32,258 nucleotides of DNA from Bacteroidota bacterium (lineage in GTDB: Bacteria; Spirochaetota; Spirochaetia; JABMQR01), in the NCBI GenBank assembly GCA_013202335.1, contig JABMQR010000301.1:1-32258 (forward strand), written 5' to 3'. The notes below the pieces were generated by a model. It searched no databases. It was not told the origin of the DNA and worked only from the letters and a program-made list of their open reading frames with translations. Shown piece by piece: positions 1 to 5,103 of the stretch (positions are counted from its first letter, which is position 1; every line of letters starts with the position of its first letter). The position numbers and the translations under genes are program-made.

Positions 1-117
1 GCCATACGCCTGAAACACGTCGCTCCCATCGCGGGAGCGTGGATTGAAACAGGATCAGCTTACTAATATAGTTTTATAGGGGGAGGTCGCTCCCTTCGCG
101 GGAGCGTGGATTGAAAC
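1..117 (+). CRISPR. Distal end of a type I-C-like CRISPR array (2 repeats, 1 full spacer)
   Basis: Two 32-nt repeats occupy 19-50 and 86-117. They begin GTCGCTCCC, contain the inverted arms CGCTCCC/GGGAGCG and end GGATTGAAAC, which is the form of type I-C repeats. They differ at one loop base (position 10: A in the first copy, T in the second). The single complete spacer is 51-85 (35 nt); bases 1-18 are the end of another spacer, so the array continues to the left. The ATTGAAAC end points right, so the leader should lie to the left and 117 is the trailer end. No cas gene is in the window. The subtype is inferred from the repeat alone. Confidence 0.9.
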
Positions 118-185
118 AACAGCCGTTACAATTCTCTGAGCCTTGCCAGCATGTGTTGATTCCCGCGAGGATATACAAAGGATAT

Positions 186-214
186 TTGACAAATGTATAT
201 TCATGGGATATACT
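186..214 (+). promoter_or_regulatory. mazEF promoter (near-consensus sigma-70 type)
   Basis: TTGACA at 186-191 and TATACT at 209-214 are separated by exactly 17 bases. The predicted start of transcription is near 220-222, which leaves a leader of only about 10 nt made mostly of the ribosome-binding site GGAGGA (221-226) before the ATG at 231. The match to consensus is seen directly; activity is inferred. Confidence 0.75.
195..213. promoter_or_regulatory. Candidate MazE/MazEF operator
   Basis: GTATAT (195-200) and ATATAC (208-213) form an inverted repeat with a 7-nt spacer that overlaps the -10 box. A third half-site lies upstream: GGATATAC occurs at 169-176 and again at 206-213. MazE-type antitoxins and their toxin complexes usually repress their own promoter by binding inverted half-sites, so this is a plausible autoregulatory operator. 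Binding is inferred. Confidence 0.45.
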
Positions 215-230
215 ATTTCCGGAGGATGAT

Positions 231-464
231 ATGCAAACAGTTGTTCAGAAATGGGGGAATAGTCTCGGAATAAGAATTCCGAACTTTTACGTAAAAGAGT
301 TTCACCTAAGAAATGGAAGTCAGGTAGATGTTGTTGAAGAGGAAGGTAAACTAGTAATAAAGCCTCAAAAACTAACGCTTGAAATTCTATTGGCTGGAAT
401 TACAGATGAAAACAAACATGATGCAATCGAAACAGGTCCATCTGTCGGAAAAGAAGAATGGTAA
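231..464 (+). CDS. mazE: MazE-like antitoxin (AbrB/SpoVT fold)
   Basis: A 77-aa protein that should neutralise the downstream MazF-like RNase and bind DNA through an N-terminal swapped-hairpin (AbrB-type) domain. That domain is visible in residues 1-45: the family pattern K-W-G-N-S-L-G-I-R-I-P, followed by a hydrophobic-strand segment ending V-I-K-P. The C-terminal part (about 50-77) is acidic and would be the toxin-binding tail. The ATG at 231 is chosen because GGAGGA (221-226) sits just upstream and the promoter places transcription start at about 221. The reading frame continues back to a TTG inside the CRISPR repeat, but that part precedes the promoter. The stop codon overlaps the start of mazF by 7 nt, indicating translational coupling. 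Confidence 0.88.
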   Translation: MQTVVQKWGNSLGIRIPNFYVKEFHLRNGSQVDVVEEEGKLVIKPQKLTLEILLAGITDENKHDAIETGPSVGKEEW

Positions 465-796
465 AAAACTATATTCCAGAACGTGGTGATATTGTTTGGA
501 TTGACTTTAACGCACAAGTAGGCCATGAACAACAAAAGGGTCGACGACCTGCAATGATTATTTCTCATAAATCGTATAACCAAAAGGTTGGTCTTGCGCT
601 GTTTTGTCCAATCACAAGCAAAATAAAAAATTACTCTTTTGAAGTAAATATTGAATTGGATCAAATAAAAGGTGCAATTTTAAGCGACCAAGTTAAAAGC
701 TTAGATTGGATGGTTCGAGACATAGAATTCATTGGTAAATCAAGTCCAGAAATTATTGAATCTGTAATCGAAAGAATAGAACTGTTGATAAAATAG
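458..796 (+). CDS. mazF: MazF/ChpB-family mRNA endoribonuclease toxin
   Basis: A 112-aa protein of the MazF/PemK/ChpBK family, sequence-specific RNases that cleave mRNA when the antitoxin is degraded. The N-terminus has the family pattern Y-I-P-x-R-G-D-I-V-W-I-D-F. E24, R30 and T53 (in P-I-T-S) fall where E. coli MazF has its active-site Glu24, Arg29 and Thr52. The segment A-I-L-S-D-Q-V-K-S-L-D-W (about 74-85) is the conserved dimer-interface strand. Length matches the family (about 110 aa), so it appears intact. It overlaps mazE by 7 nt and ends only 8 nt before the start of an attC-like site, which makes mazEF look like the content of an integron cassette. The cleavage site cannot be read from sequence. 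Confidence 0.92.
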   Translation: MVKNYIPERGDIVWIDFNAQVGHEQQKGRRPAMIISHKSYNQKVGLALFCPITSKIKNYSFEVNIELDQIKGAILSDQVKSLDWMVRDIEFIGKSSPEIIESVIERIELLIK

Positions 797-803
797 AAAA
801 GAC

Positions 804-925
804 ATCCAACAACTGCTTGACTTGATAATTTCTTTGGCATGGTTTGTGCTGTCGCTTCGCTCCTGACGCACAAACCACGCCAAGCCCTTCGGGCACGAAA
901 TTACAAGTCAAGCAAATGTTAGCAA
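804..925 (+). other. attC-like integron recombination site 1
   Basis: R''-type box ATCCAAC (804-810) and R'-type box beginning GTT (918-920) enclose an imperfect inverted repeat. The outer stem pairs 814-832 with 897-914, with A825 as an unpaired base. An inner stem pairs 836-849 with 868-881 (one mismatch), and a small hairpin GCCC-TTC-GGGC sits at 884-894. At about 120 bp this is a long attC with a branched top. It directly follows mazF and precedes the next open reading frame in the same direction, as expected for a cassette boundary. R' (GTTAGCA) deviates from the GTTRRRY consensus at one or two positions. Confidence 0.72.
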
Positions 926-951
926 CTAAATTCAATTTAAGGAGACAGCAA

Positions 952-1404
952 ATGGTTTTTTATAATCAAACATGGTTCTGGACAGGAGCATTTGCTGTAA
1001 TAGCATCATTAGGAACAGTATTTATTAAAGAGTTAATTTCAAGTAGGTCAGCAATTAAACTTGAGCGATTAAAGCTATATGAATCTGAGCAGTTTAGAGC
1101 ATTCGAAAAATTGTACGGTTTTATATCTTCAACATACGATTGCCTTTGGCCACCAGAGCATAGTTATGCAGCATTTAATGCATTGATGAAAAGACGATAC
1201 GTCCAGGAGATCAAACCTCTCTTATTGTACTTTAGCTCAGATATCAGAAAACAGCTTAATCTAATAGAATCACAACATGAATGCATGGGCGATGACGATC
1301 TTATCCCTCCATTCAAGCAAAAAGATTTTTTTGACAGTGAGTTGTCAAAGATTTTACAATATTTATCAAAAGAGGTTGAAAACCATACTTCCAAAATCCT
1401 GTAA
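952..1404 (+). CDS. Cassette-encoded membrane-anchored protein, unknown function
   Basis: I do not recognise this 150-aa protein. The ATG at 952 is chosen because AAGGAG lies at 939-944, 7 nt upstream; the frame is open further back into the attC site but has no other good start. Residues about 8-27 form one hydrophobic segment that would anchor the protein, followed by a basic and then mostly helical soluble part rich in Lys, Glu and aromatic residues, with a C-W-P-P-E-H segment near residue 64. No catalytic motif is evident. It fills the whole space between attC sites 1 and 2 and has no promoter that I can see, so its expression probably depends on upstream transcription such as that from mazEF. 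Single-pass proteins of unknown function are common cargo in chromosomal integrons. Confidence 0.75.
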   Translation: MVFYNQTWFWTGAFAVIASLGTVFIKELISSRSAIKLERLKLYESEQFRAFEKLYGFISSTYDCLWPPEHSYAAFNALMKRRYVQEIKPLLLYFSSDIRKQLNLIESQHECMGDDDLIPPFKQKDFFDSELSKILQYLSKEVENHTSKIL

Positions 1405-1417
1405 CCGTTTATATGTT

Positions 1418-1537
1418 TGCTAACAAATGTTTGCACCGGACCGCTATTCGTCGCTGCAGAGATAAAGTTTAACGGTCCTAGCAAATTCATCATAATTCAG
1501 AAATCAGCGTAGCGGCCGGTGAAACTGACGTTATGCA
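1418..1537 (+). other. attC-like integron recombination site 2
   Basis: R''-type TGCTAAC (1418-1424) and R'-type GTTATGC (1530-1536) bound an imperfect inverted repeat. The left arm GTTT-G-CACCGG-A-CCGCT (1429-1445) pairs with AGCGGCCGGTGAAAC (1511-1525), leaving G1433 and A1440 unpaired. Two extrahelical bases on one arm, separated by six paired bases, are a hallmark of attC sites and recur with the same geometry in site 3. The next gene starts 13 nt after the end of the site, typical cassette spacing. Confidence 0.85.
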
Positions 1538-1549
1538 AGGAAAAAGACC

Positions 1550-2092
1550 ATGACGAGAAAAATTCTCCTTACATCTGCCGGATTTGAAAATAAGCAAATA
1601 GGTCAAAAGTTTGTCGATTTGCTAGATACTCCAGTTGTGGATACGAAAATACTGTTCATCCCAACCGCAGCGATAAATGTGGGGCAGTTGTATTATGTTG
1701 GCAAGTGCATTGAAGAACTGTATCAATGCGGTCTTACAGAAGAGAATCTAATACTCTATAATTTAGATCATCCTATGCCTTACTCTGAGCTGGGAAATTA
1801 TGATGTCATCTACTTTACTGGTGGAAATCCTCAGCATCTCTTGAATAAAGTGAAAGAAGCAGGCTTTGTTCCTGCACTAACACAGTTTGTCGATGATGGA
1901 GGTGTTTATGTTGGAGTTAGTGCTGGCAGTATTTTAGCATCAGATATCAATTTAGTGAATTGTAAGTTTGCTGGAGTTCATTGTCAGGATGGTTCACCTA
2001 CGGGGCCCATAGATTTAAGTACGTGCCCGGATATTAGGCTTACCGACAGCCAAGCACTATTAATTAATGATAATGAGTCTATAATTATTTAG
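1550..2092 (+). CDS. Peptidase E-like (S51 family, glutamine amidotransferase fold)
   Basis: A 180-aa protein of the peptidase E-like / class I amidotransferase-like family; family members include Asp-dipeptidases. The N-terminal strand is followed by F-I-P-T-A (37-41), the conserved F-T-G-G-N-P-Q-H-L-L (89-98), and the nucleophile elbow G-V-S-A-G-S (122-127), where S124 would be the catalytic Ser. H144 may serve as the catalytic His. The family is usually about 200-230 aa, so this is a short member with a compact C-terminus. AAGGA (1537-1541) precedes the ATG. The stop TAG is formed at the junction with the inserted element at 2093; in the uninserted sequence the same frame would end in TAA at the same codon, so the insertion did not shorten the protein. 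Substrate unknown. Confidence 0.8.
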   Translation: MTRKILLTSAGFENKQIGQKFVDLLDTPVVDTKILFIPTAAINVGQLYYVGKCIEELYQCGLTEENLILYNLDHPMPYSELGNYDVIYFTGGNPQHLLNKVKEAGFVPALTQFVDDGGVYVGVSAGSILASDINLVNCKFAGVHCQDGSPTGPIDLSTCPDIRLTDSQALLINDNESIII

Positions 2093-2322
2093 AACCGTCT
2101 TTTGCACAGAGTTGGTAGCAAACAGCAAATAGAGCTCTAGTTTGCGTATTTGTCTCTGCATTTTAGCGAAATTGGGTTTTCAAAAACCCTGTTGAGGACA
2201 ATTTCAATCTTTTTGTATAGATCTTTGGGTGGATTGACGATGAAAGCAAAGAGGTGAGGAAGATTAGCCCAGTCTTTTACCAATCGTTTACCAACTCTGT
2301 GCAAAAGACGGTTTATTATTTA
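2084..2322. mobile_element. Internally deleted IS / MITE-like element with target duplication
   Basis: Perfect 25-bp inverted repeats lie at 2093-2117 and 2289-2313 (outer end AACCGTCTTTTGCACAG). The 8-bp direct repeat ATTATTTA flanks them at 2084-2091 and 2315-2322, one base outside each end, which is the mark of transposition. On the minus strand an open frame from about 2313 to a TAG at 2137-2139 contains residues such as R-L-V-K-D-W-A-N-L-P-H-L-F and looks like the C-terminal remnant of a transposase. The family is not certain. With no full transposase it would have to be moved in trans. It sits between the peptidase E-like stop codon and attC site 3 and disrupts neither. Confidence 0.85.
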
Positions 2323-2333
2323 ATAGAAATTGA

Positions 2334-2406
2334 ATCGAACAAAAGGATGCACTTGACTGGTATTCCGCTCGCGCTTCATACCAGCAAGTGATCCTAAACG
2401 TTAGGC
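2334..2406 (+). other. attC-like integron recombination site 3
   Basis: R''-type ATCGAAC (2334-2340) and a consensus R' box GTTAGGC (2400-2406) enclose a strong imperfect inverted repeat. The left arm GGAT-G-CACTTG-A-CTGGTAT (2345-2363) pairs with ATACCAGCAAGTGATCC (2378-2394), with G2349 and A2356 unpaired. The G-N6-A geometry is identical to that of site 2. At 73 bp it is a compact attC. It marks the end of the peptidase E-like cassette. Confidence 0.88.
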
Positions 2407-2730
2407 AGACCTGCCACAGGAGAATACGTGAAGAGCTGCTGGGATATCATACCTAAAGAGTTAAAAAGTTTTTATCAGATCAACTAAAAGAGTCCTTGAC
2501 ATTAGCATATATGCTCGCTTTGCTCGGGCTTTGTCACATTGGTTTCGTTCTACCTAAAATGCCGATATTTCTGTTACACGTGGAAAAAAGAAAATTATTG
2601 AGAAACATAACAAAGTGAGTCCTGAAGACATCCGCATGGAAGAAACCGGGATTCCATTTGAAAATTCAGGAAAAAGATCTATCCACTGCAATCATGGAAG
2701 AGCGTGAGAGTGGTCGATGATCGTTACTTT
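2407..2730 (+). other. Decayed cassette / intergenic remnant, no intact gene seen
   Basis: After the site 3 junction, a ribosome-binding site (AGGAGA, about 2418-2423) precedes a GTG at 2428, but that frame stops after 19 codons (2485-2487). Further short frames follow without a good start, including one whose tail reads like the end of a small antitoxin (residues S-T-A-I-M-E-E-R-E-S-G-R, ending near 2720), but in a frame different from the open stretch before it. I read this as an eroded last cassette or toxin-antitoxin remnant. AGCATATATGCT (about 2505-2516) is a 12-bp palindrome of unknown role. Confidence 0.4.
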
Positions 2731-2913
2731 TCAGGAAAGCGGGTCAATAGAAATTTTTATCTGAACGTTATCTGTTTCCATCACTTTCTTCAACGACTTA
2801 ACCAAAGCAATATTAATATCAGCTAATATATCCTGAGTGAACGGATTAAGGGGGATGGCTTTGTCCCCAACATATAATGCCACTTTTCTTTTTGGATCTC
2901 TTTTTTCTGCCAT
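2731..2913 (-). CDS. Small conserved-type protein, unknown function
   Basis: A 60-aa protein. The start is supported by AGGAGA a few bases upstream on the minus strand (just right of 2913). The N-terminus is highly charged; residues about 17-29 contain G-D-K-A-I-P-L-N-P-F-T-Q-D-I, followed by an amphipathic helix and a C-terminal strand rich in Ile and Lys (Q-I-K-I-S-I). The pattern 'D-K-x-I-P-L-N-x-F-x-x-x-I ... V-x-S-L-K' resembles a family of small uncharacterised proteins that I recall from spirochaetes and other bacteria, so I believe it is a real gene, but I can give no function. It is divergent from the NTPase gene at 3021. Confidence 0.65.
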   Translation of the reverse strand: MAEKRDPKRKVALYVGDKAIPLNPFTQDILADINIALVKSLKKVMETDNVQIKISIDPLS

Positions 2914-3020
2914 TCCTTATCTCCTGGTATACGTCAAATATATTAATTCATTGTAGGTTTAGATCATTAGAGTATCAATACCCTATACAGGGGGAAATAA
3001 ATCATTTAGAATTTTTCACT

Positions 3021-3578
3021 ATGAAAATGCAGCACGTAATCATAATAACCGGAAAAAAAGGAAGTGGAAAGACAACTCTGGCATATGAATATATAGAATT
3101 ATTAAAAAAGAAAGATGTCAAAATCGGAGGAGTTATTACCAGATCAGATGATACAAAAAGGTATGAGAAAAAGCTTTTTTATTCAGTTGTAGATATTGTA
3201 TCTAATGAAAAGAGAGAACTTTTAACCAGCGTTAAGTCTTCAGATAAAAGTATAAAAGTTGGTAGGTATTATATGAATCAGGAAGCTCTGTCCTGGGCTA
3301 AACAAAAAATAACTACTGCTTCAGAAGAGTGCAGTGCAGTATTGATTGATGAACTTGGTCCGGCCGAATTACAGGGTTTCGGGTATGCAGGTATTGCAAA
3401 AAAATTGATCAATGGGTATAAAGGATTGATTATTTTTATTATCAGAGTTGAATTAATCGAACAACTATGTTCGTATTTACACTGTAATCCAAATAATACA
3501 AAAATTATTAATGTTGAAAACAATGAAAACAGTATGGATGTAAATGATCTGCTGATTTGTGAGGAGCTGAACAAGTGA
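3021..3578 (+). CDS. THEP1-like P-loop nucleoside-triphosphatase
   Basis: A 185-aa P-loop NTPase of the NTPase_1/THEP1 (DUF265) type. Walker A is G-K-K-G-S-G-K-T-T (11-19); the Walker B-like strand is V-L-I-D-E-L-G-P-A-E-L (107-117), where the D-E-L-G-x-x-E-L pattern is typical of the family, and G-G-V-I-T-R (36-41) follows the first helix. Such enzymes hydrolyse NTPs in vitro; their cellular role is unsettled. The start at 3021 (or the ATG at 3027) is chosen because the longer frame back to 2877 would overlap the opposite-strand gene and adds a hydrophobic leader absent from the family. No strong ribosome-binding site is seen. Its stop overlaps the GTG of the transporter gene, so the two are co-translated. 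Confidence 0.8.
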   Translation: MKMQHVIIITGKKGSGKTTLAYEYIELLKKKDVKIGGVITRSDDTKRYEKKLFYSVVDIVSNEKRELLTSVKSSDKSIKVGRYYMNQEALSWAKQKITTASEECSAVLIDELGPAELQGFGYAGIAKKLINGYKGLIIFIIRVELIEQLCSYLHCNPNNTKIINVENNENSMDVNDLLICEELNK

Positions 3579-4258
3579 ATGAACTACTTTGGTTATTAAT
3601 GCTGCTGATTAATTTTTCAGCAATTATGTTGAGTTATCGATTGTGGGGGAAATTAGGATTATTTATCTGGATTCCAATTGCTGTGATAATTGCAAATATA
3701 CAGGTTACAAAAACAATTAACATTTTTGGGTTGGAAGCTACGTTAGGTAATATTGTATATGCAACAAGCTTTCTTGTAACAGATATCTTGAGTGAAAACT
3801 ACTCAAAAAGAGCGGCTGCAAAAGCTGTCGCGATTGGGTTTTTCTCACTGTTGGCAATGACTATTTTAATGAATATTGCCATTTGGTTCGTCCCGGCTGA
3901 TTCCGATTTCATCCAGGGCAGCATGAAAGAAATTTTCAGCCTCATGCCGCGAATTGCACTCGCGAGCCTGGTTGCTTACGGAATATCACAATTTCATGAC
4001 ATTTGGGCTTATGATTTCTGGAAAAAGCGTAAACCGGATCCTAAGTACATCTGGTGGAGAAATAATGCCAGTACAATGGTCAGCCAGATGATTGATACAA
4101 TTATTTTCACCAGTATTGCGTTTATTGGCGTATTCCCAATGAATATTCTATTACAAATTGCTCTCACAACATACCTGCTCAAATGGGTTGTTGCGGCGGT
4201 GGATACACCATTTATTTACCTTGCAAGAAAGTGGAAACAGCGTTCATTGGTAGATTAG
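3575..4258 (+). CDS. yhhQ: Queuosine precursor transporter (YhhQ/QPTR family)
   Basis: A 227-aa integral membrane protein of the YhhQ (formerly DUF165/VUT) family, which imports 7-deazaguanine precursors (preQ0/preQ1 or queuine) for tRNA queuosine. About six hydrophobic segments are visible. The family signature L-G-N-I-V-Y-A-T-S-F-L-V-T-D-I-L-S-E (about 57-74) is present, as is the later pattern W-R-N-N-A-S-T-M-V-S-Q-M-I-D-T (about 161-175) with the conserved S-Q-x-x-D-T. The GTG start at 3575 is set by GAGGAG at 3561-3566 and overlaps the previous stop codon. It is convergent with the following minus-strand gene, with only 10 bases between stops. Confidence 0.88.
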   Translation: MNELLWLLMLLINFSAIMLSYRLWGKLGLFIWIPIAVIIANIQVTKTINIFGLEATLGNIVYATSFLVTDILSENYSKRAAAKAVAIGFFSLLAMTILMNIAIWFVPADSDFIQGSMKEIFSLMPRIALASLVAYGISQFHDIWAYDFWKKRKPDPKYIWWRNNASTMVSQMIDTIIFTSIAFIGVFPMNILLQIALTTYLLKWVVAAVDTPFIYLARKWKQRSLVD

Positions 4259-4268
4259 GCATAAAAAT

Positions 4269-5063
4269 TCATTCACAAAGGATCTTCCGCAGGATATTGC
4301 ACTGATTTTTTGATCCCGCAAAAAGAATATCATTATTGGGTTTCCCATTCAGCATATTTTCCGAATAGGTGAAATCTGTGCCATCACTTTTAACCAGAGC
4401 TAAGCCCAGATACAGGAGAACACTGTGAGCTGCAGCGATATCCCAAATATATCCTGATGTGCAAAGTGCTGCATCGATCTTAATATGAATAACCGGGGCA
4501 AGAAGATGAATGATGCAACTGCCAAATACTCTGCATTTACCAGTAAATTTTCTCAGATCCAGATACCTGTGAGTATTTGAACTCATAACCAGTTGCTTAA
4601 CAGTATTGTTCTGCTTTTTTAATATAAATGGTTTCTGGTTAAGTAATAACTCTCCTTCAGGATCAAGCCTGAAAAATAAGCCCTCTTTCATACCCACTCC
4701 CCAGCGAGGAGCATAAATCATACAACCGCAGGGAATAAGGTTTTTATCTAGAATGCCCAAAGCTATACACCATCCAGGAGCTCCCTGGCTGTAAAGATCG
4801 GTTCCATCAATAGGATCAAGTATAAAGTAATAATCTGGTTTCTGTTCCTGCTTACTTTCAACTTCTCCGGATTCTTCTGTAATAAGAACTGAATTGGGAA
4901 AGTTTTTAGTAATTACATTTTTCAAGTATGAATCTATATAAATATCTGCCTCAGTAAGTACAGAACCATCACTTTTATAATCTCTGGTGACAAGACTTTG
5001 TTGTTTAACTGCATATTTTCCACAAAATTTTACAGCTTCTTCCAATTTGTCAAATGCTTTCAT
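4269..5063 (-). CDS. Inositol monophosphatase-family phosphatase (CysQ/IMPase-like)
   Basis: A 264-aa member of the Mg2+-dependent IMPase/FBPase/PAP phosphatase superfamily. Metal-binding motifs are all there: I-T-E-E-S-G-E (61-67), D-P-I-D-G-T (83-88) and the C-terminal W-D-I-A-A-A-H (207-213, D208). The preceding S-D-G-S-V-L-T-E-A-D (31-40) matches the D-x-S-x-V-T-x-A-D element of the family. Whether the substrate is inositol phosphate, histidinol phosphate or 3'-phosphoadenosine phosphate cannot be told. It is divergent from mfd, with 40 bp between the two starts that must contain both promoters. Confidence 0.88.
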   Translation of the reverse strand: MKAFDKLEEAVKFCGKYAVKQQSLVTRDYKSDGSVLTEADIYIDSYLKNVITKNFPNSVLITEESGEVESKQEQKPDYYFILDPIDGTDLYSQGAPGWCIALGILDKNLIPCGCMIYAPRWGVGMKEGLFFRLDPEGELLLNQKPFILKKQNNTVKQLVMSSNTHRYLDLRKFTGKCRVFGSCIIHLLAPVIHIKIDAALCTSGYIWDIAAAHSVLLYLGLALVKSDGTDFTYSENMLNGKPNNDILFAGSKNQCNILRKILCE

Positions 5064-5103
5064 ATTGATTACCGACTTCCTCTATGATAGGTTATTGCTG
5101 GTT

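Noticed and set aside
111..230. Upstream extension of the mazE frame to a TTG inside the CRISPR repeat
   Set aside because: The promoter at 186-214 and the ribosome-binding site at 221-226 place the start at 231; the extension would be translated from repeat sequence and is absent from the MazE family.
844..951. Upstream extension of the cassette membrane-protein frame
   Set aside because: This stretch is attC-site DNA; the good ribosome-binding site at 939-944 fixes the start at 952.
2093..2313. Terminator hairpin formed by the 25-bp inverted repeat
   Set aside because: The arms are 171 bases apart with flanking 8-bp direct repeats, which fits a mobile element and not a terminator.
2490..2560. 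A fourth, degenerate attC site
   Set aside because: There are attC-like GC-rich loops and a weak TTGACA/TGTCA pairing, but no R boxes in the right places and no extended stem.
2877..3020. N-terminal extension of the THEP1-like protein with a hydrophobic leader
   Set aside because: It overlaps the minus-strand gene and its start region, and the family begins just before the P-loop strand.
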